This document shows, piece by piece, positions 42,863 to 54,755 of a stretch of DNA of 64,000 nt. Under the pieces are notes generated by a model. It worked only from the letters and a program-made list of their open reading frames with translations. It made no database searches and was not told where the DNA came from. The translations under genes were made by a program, and so were the position numbers. Position 1 is the first letter of the stretch, and each line of letters opens with the position of its first letter. The stretch is from Phycisphaerales bacterium (lineage in GTDB: Bacteria; Planctomycetota; Phycisphaerae; UBA1845; Fen-1342): NCBI GenBank assembly GCA_016716475.1, contig JADJWG010000002.1, positions 992,001 through 1,056,000 of the forward strand, written 5' to 3'.

Positions 42863-44215
42863 ATGCTGCCACCCCCTTGTCATCTCCCGGGCTGCCCTCG
42901 CCGGTTTCGCCCGGCGAACGCGTCGCGCTGCGCGGGCCGGCCATCCTGCCCTGGGGCTGCGCTCGTCATGGCACTGGCCGGCACGTGCCTCGTGCTCGCC
43001 GGTCCGCCCGCCAATCCGGCTGAGCGCACGGCGCTCGAGCAGGTTGCGTTGGCCCGGGCCCGCACGGCCATGCTTGCGCAGTTGGGCCCGTTACCCATGG
43101 GACAGGGGTCACTGCAGGAATGGCTGCGTGAAGACGTGGACCTCGACCGCGCCGTACGTTTCTGGGCGCGCACCTGGCCGCAGCAGGGCCGCTTCCGTTG
43201 GTACAGTGATGGCGTCTGCGAAGTCGATGTTCGCGTCACGCCAGAAGACTTGCGGGCAGGTCTGCAACCGCTCTTGAGTGAGTATCCCTTGGCCTCGGAG
43301 CGCCGTGGAGTCGACGAAGAACGGCTTCGCTCGATAGCTCGGGCCTGGCCGGTACTTTGGGCGACCGGCGCAGCCGGAGAAAGTGGACCGCTGCGGAGCC
43401 CGAATCCGTCGGGTTGGGAAGATGTAACGCGTGACGGTCTCGAGTTGGCCCGCGCCGCTGCGACAGCCGACGCCGTGTACGCCCTGCTGGACGAAGTCAG
43501 CCGTCTCAAGATTTCGAACGCGCGCCGCCTGCGGGACTTTCTGGCCAGCGGTTCGAATGTGCGCGAGGCGACGCGTGCCGCCTTGGCGCGTTCGGCGAGC
43601 GTCCGCGTGCGGTTCGAGCCCGACCAGGTCGCCGTAGCCGAGGCCAGCATCGACATGCGGACGCTGCTGGGGATACTCACGGAAGTGTGTGCAGCACACC
43701 CGGAACGCGGGGAGTACCAGGCCGCTGACTTCCGCGAAATGGCCTTGTTGGCGGAGCGCGAGACCCTGACCGCCCGCGGCCTGGCGCCGCCTCCACAGGC
43801 GGAAACGCTCCGCACCCGCTATCGACTGATCGAGTATGACGCGCCGGCCTGGAGCCACACCACGGCGCGGGCGGTGGGCCGGGCCGAGGTCACCTTGGCC
43901 GAGGCGGAGGAAGACGTACGGCTCGAGGCCGCGCGACTGGATGGGATTGACCAGTTGCGCCGGGCGCTTGATGCACTGGAGGTTCGTCCGAATGTCACGC
44001 TCCGGTCGATCCTGGGCTATCACACCGAACTGAAGGGGGACTTGGCGCTGCTGTTGGGTAGCGCCAGGGTCATGGGTACGCCTGTCCGCCGTGCGGACGG
44101 TGTGCTTGAAGTGCGTGTGGAACTGCCCTTGCGGCGCGCCTGGGAAATCGTGCGGCGGGTGATGGAGATCGAGGAAGTGGAGCCGTCGGCTGGAACTGGA
44201 ACGACAGGCGCCTGA
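42863..44215 (+). CDS. Diverged LPP20-like repeat protein
   Basis: 450 aa (ATG 42863) or 415 aa (ATG 42968). An N-terminal hydrophobic segment (ALVMALAGTCLVLAG) acts as signal or anchor. Three weak modules follow the pattern seen in the 41248 gene: near residue 55 (VALARARTAMLAQL), near 195 (LARAAATADAVYALLDEVSR, LRDFLASGSNVREA) and near 355 (RLEAARLDGIDQLRRALD, LGYHTELKGDLALLLG). The VRDFVTESD consensus is degraded but spacing is kept. Likely a paralog specialised in the same envelope structure. Confidence 0.55.
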   Translation: MLPPPCHLPGCPRRFRPANASRCAGRPSCPGAALVMALAGTCLVLAGPPANPAERTALEQVALARARTAMLAQLGPLPMGQGSLQEWLREDVDLDRAVRFWARTWPQQGRFRWYSDGVCEVDVRVTPEDLRAGLQPLLSEYPLASERRGVDEERLRSIARAWPVLWATGAAGESGPLRSPNPSGWEDVTRDGLELARAAATADAVYALLDEVSRLKISNARRLRDFLASGSNVREATRAALARSASVRVRFEPDQVAVAEASIDMRTLLGILTEVCAAHPERGEYQAADFREMALLAERETLTARGLAPPPQAETLRTRYRLIEYDAPAWSHTTARAVGRAEVTLAEAEEDVRLEAARLDGIDQLRRALDALEVRPNVTLRSILGYHTELKGDLALLLGSARVMGTPVRRADGVLEVRVELPLRRAWEIVRRVMEIEEVEPSAGTGTTGA

Positions 44216-44319
44216 GACGCGGCGGACCGCGGCAGCGATTGTTCCGCGAGGATACGAAGATCGTCGTCCCGGGTTCAACAGGGCACTGCGGTGCCCGCTG
44301 TGAAAGGAACGAAGTACCC

Positions 44320-45504
44320 ATGCGAGCATTCACGCTGATCGGAATTCTGCTGGGCGGGAGCCTGCTGGTTGCACCGCGCAGCTTGGCACAGGAAGCCGCC
44401 TCGCCGGGAGACGACGAACGCCGCACCGTGACCGTCGAGGCCGAAGGTTACAACAAGGACGATGCCGTGCGGCAGGCGCTGCGCAAGGCGCTTGAGCAGG
44501 GTGCCGGCGTCTGGATCAGCAGCCAGTCGGAGGTGCGCAACTTCGAACTGCTGCGCGACACGATTTACAGCATGGCGAATGGCATCGTGACCGACTACCA
44601 GATTCTCGACCAGCGCGAGGTTGCCGGTGGCACCTGGAAAGCCCGCATCCGTGCCACCGTGAGCCGCAGCACGGTCGTGCAGCAATGGGGCGAAATACGA
44701 GCGACGCTCGAGCAGATGGGGAATCCTCGCATCATGATTCTGATCGACGAGCGCATCGACGAGCGTCCGCAGCCCGCGTCCATCGTGGAACGCCGCATCG
44801 CCGAGATGTTCACGAAGGCCGGTTTCAACGTCATGTCACGCACCGGCTTCAACGACCAGCAGCGTCGTGAGGCGGATGCCGCGCTCATCAAGGGCGACGA
44901 CGCCAAGCTTCAGCAACTCGCCAAGGACATCGGTGCCCATGTCTACATTCGCGGCTACGCGCGCGCCGATTGGGCCGGCCTGCGCGAAGTCTTCGGCAAC
45001 CCGGTCGCCTTCTACAACTGCACGGTGATGGCCGAGGCCTATCGCACGGACACGAACACCATGCTCGCGAGCGAGTCGATTCCCGCCCGCGAGCGCGGCG
45101 TGCGCGGCACACGCACCAACAGCCCTCAGGCCGCCATGCAGGCGCTCGTCGCGGCGACCTTCCCCGACACCGATCGCCGCGAGCCGGTGCTGGCCATCAA
45201 GCTCTTTGAATCCGTTATGGAGAAGTGGGCTCGCGAAATCGGCGGCGGCGGCGAGATCGTCTTCGAGGTCGAGCGGATGGATTTCGCCAACTATGTCCGC
45301 CTGCGCCGGGCGCTCGAGCAACTCCGGGGCATTCAGAGCGTCCATGGTGACTTCAGCGACGGCTACGCCACCTATCGCCTGACGGCCGACATCAACGCCC
45401 AGACGTTCGCGGAATTGCTGCTGGATCCGCCCCTCAGCGAGCTGGTCGAAGTGCGTGACGTGAAGCCGAACCGCGTCCGGGCTGCGGCAGTGCGGGCCAA
45501 CTGA
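44320..45504 (+). CDS. FlgT-like flagellar assembly protein
   Basis: 394 aa, cleavable signal peptide ending near SLAQEA. Residues about 35-120 (VTVEAEGYNKDDAVRQALRK, VWISSQSEVRNFELLRDTIY) resemble the FlgT N-terminal domain. The middle (RIMILIDERIDERPQPASIV, YIRGYARADWAGL) resembles FlgT middle/TolB-like nucleotide-free Rossmann folds. FlgT forms the H-ring around the motor in Vibrio. Start ATG 44320 follows AAAGGAAC. It is the last plus-strand gene before the converging minus-strand flagellar operon. Confidence 0.6.
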   Translation: MRAFTLIGILLGGSLLVAPRSLAQEAASPGDDERRTVTVEAEGYNKDDAVRQALRKALEQGAGVWISSQSEVRNFELLRDTIYSMANGIVTDYQILDQREVAGGTWKARIRATVSRSTVVQQWGEIRATLEQMGNPRIMILIDERIDERPQPASIVERRIAEMFTKAGFNVMSRTGFNDQQRREADAALIKGDDAKLQQLAKDIGAHVYIRGYARADWAGLREVFGNPVAFYNCTVMAEAYRTDTNTMLASESIPARERGVRGTRTNSPQAAMQALVAATFPDTDRREPVLAIKLFESVMEKWAREIGGGGEIVFEVERMDFANYVRLRRALEQLRGIQSVHGDFSDGYATYRLTADINAQTFAELLLDPPLSELVEVRDVKPNRVRAAAVRAN

Positions 45505-45516
45505 GTGCCCTGTGCG

Positions 45517-45825
45517 CTATGCGGTCAGATCTATGGCGCCCCCGGCCGGCTCAGCGCCGCGCGTTTCGTCCGCGGCGCGCGGCGTATGCTCCTCGGCCTC
45601 GTCGTCGGCGGGCCGGCCCTGGCTGCCGCTGCCTTCGGCATCTGCGAAAACCTGGGCGTCGCGGTCACTCGCTTCAATGATGTCTTGTAATTTATCGGCG
45701 AAACTACCCCCGCTCACCCGATCGGCCTGGGCGGCATCCGTCCGACTCTTGTCCGCCGCGGCCCGCTGCTGGGCGCCTTGGATCTGCGCAATCGAGCCGA
45801 GCCAGCCGGGGGGAATCGCGGACAT
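45517..45825 (-). CDS. Small hypothetical protein at the end of the flagellar operon
   Basis: 102 aa, hydrophilic, no signal peptide or cysteines. It has a charged, disordered C-terminus (residues 50-102, rich in Ala, Asp and Glu) and an N-terminal segment MSAIPPGWLGSIAQIQGAQQ. It is read 12 nt after the fliA stop and so is the last gene of the operon. No family recognised; possibly an anti-sigma or export-associated factor, but nothing in the sequence shows this. Confidence 0.55.
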   Translation of the reverse strand: MSAIPPGWLGSIAQIQGAQQRAAADKSRTDAAQADRVSGGSFADKLQDIIEASDRDAQVFADAEGSGSQGRPADDEAEEHTPRAADETRGAEPAGGAIDLTA

Positions 45826-45837
45826 GGCAGTCTGTCC

Positions 45838-46692
45838 TCACGAGGCGTCGGCCGGTTGCGGAGCGGCGGCCTCGGCGCGGGCCTGAAGCTGCGCGCGCAG
45901 GTTGGCGAGGATCGCAGAATGCATCTGGCTGACGCGGGACTCGGATAGATCGAGCGTCTGCCCGATCTGCTTCATGGTCATCTGCTCGTAATAGTACAGC
46001 ACGACGATGAGCTGCTCGGCACGGCTTAAGCTGCGCGTGAGCAGTTCCTTCAGGTCCTGCTTCTGGGCTTCGGTCACGGGATCAGTGCCACGCTCGTCGG
46101 GCAGGACGTCAATCTCGAAGATGTCCCTCTGAGAATCGGGATCGGTGAACTTGCGCGAAAGTGACACCAGTGAGACCGCGCTGGCGTCACGGAGCAGCTT
46201 CTGAAACTGGCCGCGCGACATGTTCAGCCGACGGGCCAGTTCATCGTCGCTTGGAATCCGACCCAGTTCGACCTCCAGTGCACGTGTCGCACTGGCGAGC
46301 TTCTGCGCCCGGTGTCGCACCAGCCGCGGCACCCAATCCATGCTGCGCAGCTCGTCGAGGATCGCGCCGCGAATCCGCGGGGCGCAATAGGTCTCGAACT
46401 TGACTCCGCGCTCCAGGTCAAAGGCGTCGATCGCATCGACCAGCCCGAAAATCCCCGAGCTCATCAGGTCATCGACATCAACCTCATCCGGCAGCTTCGC
46501 ACCAATCCGTTCCGCGTTGTATCGCACGAGGTAGAGATAGTGCTCGATCAGCTTGTTGCGGAGCGTATCGCCCCCCGTCGCTTTGAATTCCTGCCAGACC
46601 TGCAGAACCGCGGCCGCATCCGGTAGCGACTGAACGCGGTGTTCACGACTGACGCGGCGCAGCCGGCCGCGGGGATTACGTCCGCGTGTCAT
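45838..46692 (-). CDS. fliA: Flagellar sigma factor FliA (sigma-28 family)
   Basis: 284 aa. Region 2 has YLVRYNAERIGAKLP, DDLMSSGIFGLVDAIDAFDL and KFETYCAPRIRGAI. Region 3 follows DELRSMDWVPRLVR, and region 4 has the helix-turn-helix MTMKQIGQTLDLSESRVSQM. The ILDELRSMDWVPR sequence is diagnostic of FliA/WhiG. Start ATG 46692 overlaps the stop of the upstream membrane protein (ATGA). Would direct transcription of late flagellar and chemotaxis genes. Confidence 0.95.
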   Translation of the reverse strand: MTRGRNPRGRLRRVSREHRVQSLPDAAAVLQVWQEFKATGGDTLRNKLIEHYLYLVRYNAERIGAKLPDEVDVDDLMSSGIFGLVDAIDAFDLERGVKFETYCAPRIRGAILDELRSMDWVPRLVRHRAQKLASATRALEVELGRIPSDDELARRLNMSRGQFQKLLRDASAVSLVSLSRKFTDPDSQRDIFEIDVLPDERGTDPVTEAQKQDLKELLTRSLSRAEQLIVVLYYYEQMTMKQIGQTLDLSESRVSQMHSAILANLRAQLQARAEAAAPQPADAS

Positions 46693-47063
46693 GCGACAGC
46701 CCCCTCGTCCTGTGCCCCGGTCTCGTGTTCCTCAACCTCGTCCGACACATCTCCGGGTGTCAGGATGGCCTGCACGGCCGCTTTGTGCTCCTGGTCGATC
46801 AGCAATTTGCGGCGTTGCAGGTAATCTCGCAGCACCGTCTTTGCGGTCCACGCCGCGGCCTGCCCCACCCCGGCTCCCACCAGGAGCGCGACGATGGCGC
46901 GCAGCAAAATGACCGTTGCCGAGTTACCCGCCAGGAGGCCCGCCACAACGGCGACCGCGAAAGCGAGCAGCCCGATCTGTGCTCCGGTTGTACCGACCAA
47001 ATCGACACCTTCCTTGGTGGTTCCTATCGGTTGCGTGGTACGCGGTCTTGCAGCGCGGTCCAT
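46689..47063 (-). CDS. Small membrane protein between flhAF and fliA
   Basis: 124 aa with two transmembrane helices (QIGLLAFAVAVVAGLLAG, VILLRAIVALLVGAGVGQAAA) and a charged cytoplasmic tail. In many bacteria flhG occupies this position between flhF and fliA; this protein has no P-loop and is not FlhG. Coupled to fliA by a 4-nt overlap. Function unknown. Confidence 0.65.
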   Translation of the reverse strand: MDRAARPRTTQPIGTTKEGVDLVGTTGAQIGLLAFAVAVVAGLLAGNSATVILLRAIVALLVGAGVGQAAAWTAKTVLRDYLQRRKLLIDQEHKAAVQAILTPGDVSDEVEEHETGAQDEGAVA

Positions 47064-47413
47064 TCAGAAACATGCCCGCCAACCGCTTGCAGACCGCACC
47101 GCCGCTAGCCGGGACAGCGGCGGCTGAATGGGCAACGCTGAGCACCTCCCCGACCACATGCAGAGAACGTCCTGGAAACTCGTGCATTGCACAGCGCTTA
47201 CCGTGGATCGCCAACAATCCCATGGGTCCGGTAACCAGCAGATCCTCCCCGGGCTGGCATCGCGATACCAAGATCACGTGCGGGTATTATCCAGCCCTCG
47301 CCCCTTTTCGTACTGACGACACCGCTGCCCCCCCGGAGCCGGGTAAAATCCACCGGGCGGCGGGTGCTGGGCTCCAGGCGACGCACCATGGCGTCGTCCG
47401 ACCCACTGACACC
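47064..47413 (-). other. 350-bp gap between flhAF and the small membrane protein gene
   Basis: An open frame from GTG 47277 runs on the minus strand to 46924 (ILVSRCQPGEDLLVTGPMGL...). Its first 18 residues faintly recall CsrA, but the rest does not, there is no ribosome site and it overlaps the next gene. I do not call it as a gene. Nothing else is recognised here. Confidence 0.4.
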
Positions 47414-50602
<3,189 letters not shown>

Positions 50603-50904
50603 ACGGATTCTCCCGGGCACCCGTGGAAACACCGGTGCAACCGCAGGGCGGTGGACCGGAACACATTCCCAGGGCGAGCCGGCTCCGCCGGCTGATCTTT
50701 CTTTCGATCGGACACGGGGCCGACCTGAAGCGGGAACGGGTGTCACGGGCGAATCGTGCGGGGCGCTGACGACGGGCTGGATGAATCAGGGTGCCGCGGT
50801 CGGACAGGTCCCCGCGCAGCAGGACATGCCGCGCGCCCTGCGGATGCCCCACGGGGTAGTCGTTCCGGCTGTTGCCGTCGGTCGTTGCGCCGTCTCCCAG
50901 ACGC
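50603..50904 (-). other. 302-bp gap between flhB and flhAF
   Basis: An open frame continues upstream of the flhAF start to 50746, but the residues look unlike FlhA. No promoter, RNA or other gene is recognised. The gap is wider than others inside this operon. Confidence 0.4.
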
Positions 50905-51969
50905 TTATCCCGCTGCCCGGCCGGCGAGGCGGTACACATACGCGAGCACTTCGGCCACCGCCCGGTAAAACGCCGGCGGCACGTCCTGCCCCACTTCCAC
51001 ACCCGCGTAGAGCGCCCGCGCAAGTGGCGGTCGCTCGACAATGGGTACCTGGTGCTGCTGCGCCAGCAGGCGAATGCGCTGCGCCAGCAGATCCTTGCCC
51101 TTGGCCACGACGCGCGGAGCCCGCATGGTGCGTTCGTCATAACGGATGGCGATGGCATAGTGCGTCGGGTTGGTGACAACCACGTCGGCGCGTGGCACCT
51201 CGGCCTGCACACGCTGCATCGCCAGGCGCGCCTGCATCTGCCGGCGGCGCTGCTTGAGCAACGGATCGCCCTCCATTTTCTTCAGTTCGTCGCGCACCTG
51301 CTGCTTGGTCATCATGAGCTGTTGCTCGAGCCGCCAGCGCTGAAAGGCGTAATCGAGCAGCGCCAGCACCAGCAGTGCGAAACCCAGTCGTAGCGCAAGG
51401 TCGAATACCACACCCGCGCCCCGCCCCAGGAAGCCGGCCGGGTGCAGTCCACCGGTGGCAAGCAATGCCACGATCTGGCTCGAAATGAAAAAGTATGCGA
51501 GGGCTCCGACAATCAGCACCTTGAAAAGGCCCATGCCGAAGCGCACGAGCGCTTCGCTCGAAAAGACCCGCTGCAACCCCTTCACCGGGTTGATGTGCTC
51601 TGGTTTGAAGCCGAGTTTCTTCGGCGTCAGCATCAACCCCGCCTGTGCCATCCCGGCTCCGGCCGTGCAGACCACCAGCAGTGCCAGCAGCGGCAGACAG
51701 GCGGCAGCCACCCCCATGCTGACCCGGCGAATCCACGGCGCAAGTGCGTCGGCCGTCAATTCGGGGGGTTCGCCCAGTGCGGTCAACATGTCGAGGAAGC
51801 TGTCGAGCAGACCCGGTCCGAAGAACCGCAGCAACACCAGGGCGGCGAGCAGCGAGGCCGCGGCCGTCAGGTCCTGACTGCGGGCGACCTGGCCCTCCTC
51901 GCGCGCTTCCTCGCGTCGACGCGCGGTCGGCTGCTCAGTCCGATCGCCACCATCATCCTGCTGGGCCAT
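50905..51969 (-). CDS. flhB: Flagellar export switch protein FlhB
   Basis: About 354 aa. N-terminal EQPTARRREEAREEGQVARS, four transmembrane helices, and the autocleavage motif NPTH followed by YAIAIRYDE (VVVTNPTHYAIAIRYD). The C-terminal cytoplasmic region has VPIVERPPLARALYAGVEVG. Switches export from hook to filament subunits together with FliK. ATG 51969 follows GGAGCAGAG and is 22 nt after the fliR stop. Confidence 0.95.
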   Translation of the reverse strand: MAQQDDGGDRTEQPTARRREEAREEGQVARSQDLTAAASLLAALVLLRFFGPGLLDSFLDMLTALGEPPELTADALAPWIRRVSMGVAAACLPLLALLVVCTAGAGMAQAGLMLTPKKLGFKPEHINPVKGLQRVFSSEALVRFGMGLFKVLIVGALAYFFISSQIVALLATGGLHPAGFLGRGAGVVFDLALRLGFALLVLALLDYAFQRWRLEQQLMMTKQQVRDELKKMEGDPLLKQRRRQMQARLAMQRVQAEVPRADVVVTNPTHYAIAIRYDERTMRAPRVVAKGKDLLAQRIRLLAQQHQVPIVERPPLARALYAGVEVGQDVPPAFYRAVAEVLAYVYRLAGRAAG

Positions 51970-51990
51970 CGTCTCTGCTCCACCAACCAC

Positions 51991-52803
51991 TCAGGACTGC
52001 GGCACCGCCGCAAGCAGGGTGTCGATCCAGCCATAGGCCTCCTGCACGGCCGCGGAGAAGGCATCGATCGCGGCCGGTAAACCGACCGCCATGAGCAAGA
52101 ACGCCAGCCCGGCCTTCAGGGGAAAGCCCAGCAGCAGGACGTTGAGTGCCGGCATGCTGCGCGAGACGAAGCCCAGCGCGGCATTCACCAGAAAGAGCGT
52201 CAGCAGCACGGGGCCGGCGACTTGGATCGCGAGACTCGTACTCAGCACCAGCGCACTGACCAGCAGGTCTCCACCGAGCAGCGCTGCCGGTGTGGCCGCG
52301 AGTAACGGCACGTCGCCGAAGGTGTCGAGGCAGGCACTCAGCAGAGCGCGGTGCCCACCGAGGATCAGGTAGACGACCAGTGCCAACTGCAGATAGAACA
52401 CGCCGACCACGGTGTCCTGCTCCTCGTTCGTGGGGTCAACGATCTGGCCGTAGGCGAGCCCGGACTCCTGCGCGATGAGCAGGCCGCCGAACTGCATCCC
52501 GAGGAAGCAGAGCGAAGTCACCAGGCCGAGCAGCAGGCCGAGCAGCAGCTCACCGAAAATCGCCAGCAGGACCCCCAGCGGCGTGTCGGGCGCATCCGCC
52601 GGCAGCGGCACGAGCGGTGTGATGAGCGCCGCGAGCGCCAGCACGAACAGAACCCGCAGCCGAATGGGCACGGAAAGCGCCCCGAACACGGGCTGGAACA
52701 TCAGCAGTCCGCCCAGGCGGCCGGCTACCAGCGCAAAGATGGGCAGCCGGAGCAGGACGCCCAGCAGTTCGGTCGGCAGTGCATCGGCCGCGGGGAGTGG
52801 CAC
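51991..52803 (-). CDS. fliR: Flagellar export gate protein FliR
   Basis: 270 aa, six predicted transmembrane helices (LLGVLLRLPIFALVAGRLGG and following; LLIAQESGLAYGQIVDPTNE loop). Forms the FliPQR export gate with the adjacent fliQ and fliP products. Start GTG 52803, 20 nt after the fliQ stop. Confidence 0.94.
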   Translation of the reverse strand: MPLPAADALPTELLGVLLRLPIFALVAGRLGGLLMFQPVFGALSVPIRLRVLFVLALAALITPLVPLPADAPDTPLGVLLAIFGELLLGLLLGLVTSLCFLGMQFGGLLIAQESGLAYGQIVDPTNEEQDTVVGVFYLQLALVVYLILGGHRALLSACLDTFGDVPLLAATPAALLGGDLLVSALVLSTSLAIQVAGPVLLTLFLVNAALGFVSRSMPALNVLLLGFPLKAGLAFLLMAVGLPAAIDAFSAAVQEAYGWIDTLLAAVPQS

Positions 52804-52822
52804 GGGTCAGGATTTCCTGTGG

Positions 52823-53077
52823 TTACTGCAGCGCAAAAAGGGCTTGCGAGAACTCAAGCAGATGCTGTGCCAGCCAGGGCACGAAGAAGATGGTTGCCCC
52901 CACCATCGCCACAATCTTGGGAACAATACTGAGCGTCTGGTCCTGGATTTGGGTCAGCGTCTGCAGCAGCGAGATCACGAATCCTACCAGTACACCGACA
53001 CCCAGTACCGGCCCGCTCAGCAGCAGAACCGTCAACAGGGCGTGGCGTCCAAGATCGGTGGCCGCAGCAACATCCAT
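52823..53077 (-). CDS. fliQ: Flagellar export gate protein FliQ
   Basis: 84 aa with two transmembrane helices; the LLLSGPVLGVGVLVGFVISL and QTLTQIQDQTLSIVPKIVA blocks are typical of FliQ. It lies between fliP and fliR in the usual order. Confidence 0.94.
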   Translation of the reverse strand: MDVAAATDLGRHALLTVLLLSGPVLGVGVLVGFVISLLQTLTQIQDQTLSIVPKIVAMVGATIFFVPWLAQHLLEFSQALFALQ

Positions 53078-53102
53078 GCGCAGCTCCTTGACAGGCCCGC
53101 GC

Positions 53103-53957
53103 TCAGGCCACGCTCGCCATCAGCGCCCCGGCCACGAGGTGCCAGCCGTCGGCCAGCACAAAGAGCAGAAGCTTGAACGGCAGCGAGATCAGCACGGGGG
53201 GCAACATCATCATGCCCATGGAAACCAGTACGGTCGCAATGACCATGTCGATGACCAGGAACGGCAGGTAGATCTTGAAGCCGATGATGAACGCCACTTT
53301 CAGCTCACTGAGCAGAAAGGCCGGGATCAGCGCCGTCATCGGCACATCGCGCTCCACGAGAAGCTCGTCACCCGTCAGCGGGCGGCGCTGGGAGTACTCG
53401 TACATCAGGTAGACGTCCTGCTCGTTGCCGGCGTGGCGAATCTGGTCGAACATGAACGCCCGCAACTCCCCGCCGGCCCGTTCGATGGCCTGCACCTGGC
53501 CGAGTTCCTCGTTCAGGTAGGGCTGCACCGCCCCGTGGTGAATGCGTTCACCGGTCGGCGCCATCACAAGAAAGGTCAGGAACAGGGCCAGGCCGACCAG
53601 CACCTGCGACGGCGGCAACTGCTGCGTGCCGAGCGCCTGTCGCAGCAGCACGAGCACGACCAGCATGCGCACAAAGCAGGTCATCATGAGCAGGATGCTC
53701 GGCGCCACCGTCAGGAGCGTAAGCATGATGAGGATCTGGAGCGAATTGCTGAGCGCCTCGCGGCTGTTGGCCTTCGGGACGAGGTCGCTGAGCGCCGGCA
53801 CGTAGAACGGGTCGCTGCTGCGCGCAGTTTCCTCCCCACCGGTGGCCGCTGCCACGGGCGTGGCCGACGCAGCGGGAGGTTCCTGCGCCAGCGTGGCAGT
53901 GGGCAGCACCCACAGCGCGGCAAAAAGTCCCCACCAGGCAAGGATCGGCAAGCGCAT
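53103..53957 (-). CDS. fliP: Flagellar export gate protein FliP
   Basis: 284 aa. A signal-peptide-like N-terminus is followed by an Ala/Pro-rich region before the core: LTVAPSILLMMTCFVRMLVV, LRQALGTQQLPPSQVLVGLA, FLLSELKVAFIIGFKIYLPF, and the C-terminal FKLLLFVLADGWHLVAGAL. ATG 53957 overlaps the fliO stop (TGATG); GTG 53960 is an alternative. Confidence 0.95.
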   Translation of the reverse strand: MRLPILAWWGLFAALWVLPTATLAQEPPAASATPVAAATGGEETARSSDPFYVPALSDLVPKANSREALSNSLQILIMLTLLTVAPSILLMMTCFVRMLVVLVLLRQALGTQQLPPSQVLVGLALFLTFLVMAPTGERIHHGAVQPYLNEELGQVQAIERAGGELRAFMFDQIRHAGNEQDVYLMYEYSQRRPLTGDELLVERDVPMTALIPAFLLSELKVAFIIGFKIYLPFLVIDMVIATVLVSMGMMMLPPVLISLPFKLLLFVLADGWHLVAGALMASVA

Positions 53958-54697
53958 CACGCCTCCCCGAAACGTGTGCGCAGGCGCCCGAGTGCGGCCT
54001 GCAACTGGCCTCGCACACCTTCCAGCCGCTGTCCGTCGGGTACCGGCGGCTCCGCACCTTCCTCCGGTGCGGCTTCATTCCGAGCCGCTTCCTCGAGCCA
54101 GCGCTGAAACGCGGCCGTCTCGCTCTCCGTGCGGCCGGACACCGCCTGGCCCAGCAGTTGTGCGCAGAGGTCGGCATCCTCGATGGCATGCAGTGGGCGC
54201 AGGGCTTCCCCGCTCGCCCCGATGAGCACCAGTCTTGGACCCACCCGCACGAGGTAGAGCACCTGGCGCGCAGTAAGTGTCGTGCGCGTCACAACCTCGA
54301 GCAACCCCGGGTGTCGTGGACGCGCTACCAAGGGGAGTCCGCGCTGCCCGAGCGCGGCACGATACCCCCAGGCGAGCAGCAGGATCAGGGCGACCACGGC
54401 GACGAGCGCCGTGGTGGTGCGAAACCACGATCCCAGATTGCCGGAAGCGGTTGGCACTGCCCCCGCACTGCGGACGCCACGCTCCCGCGTCACCAGACGC
54501 TCGCCGCGCTCGTCCAACACGGTCGGTTGCGCAGCCGCGCTCTCAGCTCCCGGCCCTGCCAGCAGGTCCGTTGTCTGCCAAAGCTCATCCGCCAGCAGTA
54601 CGCCGCCAGTGGGTTGGGCTAGTACATTGTCGCCAGCCGCAACCGCGGGAACGCCACACCACAGCGCAACGACACACAGAGCAGCCATCCTTGGCAC
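53957..54697 (-). CDS. fliO: Flagellar protein FliO
   Basis: About 246 aa. A signal peptide (MAALCVVALWCGVPAVAAG), a central transmembrane helix (TALVAVVALILLLAWGY), then the FliO-type domain LEVVTRTTLTARQVLYLVRV, GPRLVLIGASGEALRPLHAI. FliO helps FliP assemble. GTG 54697 is chosen because AAGGGAG lies 6 nt upstream. The long pre-membrane region is not typical of short FliO proteins. Confidence 0.82.
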   Translation of the reverse strand: MPRMAALCVVALWCGVPAVAAGDNVLAQPTGGVLLADELWQTTDLLAGPGAESAAAQPTVLDERGERLVTRERGVRSAGAVPTASGNLGSWFRTTTALVAVVALILLLAWGYRAALGQRGLPLVARPRHPGLLEVVTRTTLTARQVLYLVRVGPRLVLIGASGEALRPLHAIEDADLCAQLLGQAVSGRTESETAAFQRWLEEAARNEAAPEEGAEPPVPDGQRLEGVRGQLQAALGRLRTRFGEA

Positions 54698-54755
54698 TGG
54701 GCACTCCCTTGCGAATACCGCATGGCCTCCAGGCCATGGTCCGTCAGTCGCAGCA

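Noticed and set aside
46924..47277. Minus-strand frame whose first residues resemble CsrA
   Set aside because: Similarity ends after about 18 residues, GTG start without ribosome site, and it overlaps the next gene.
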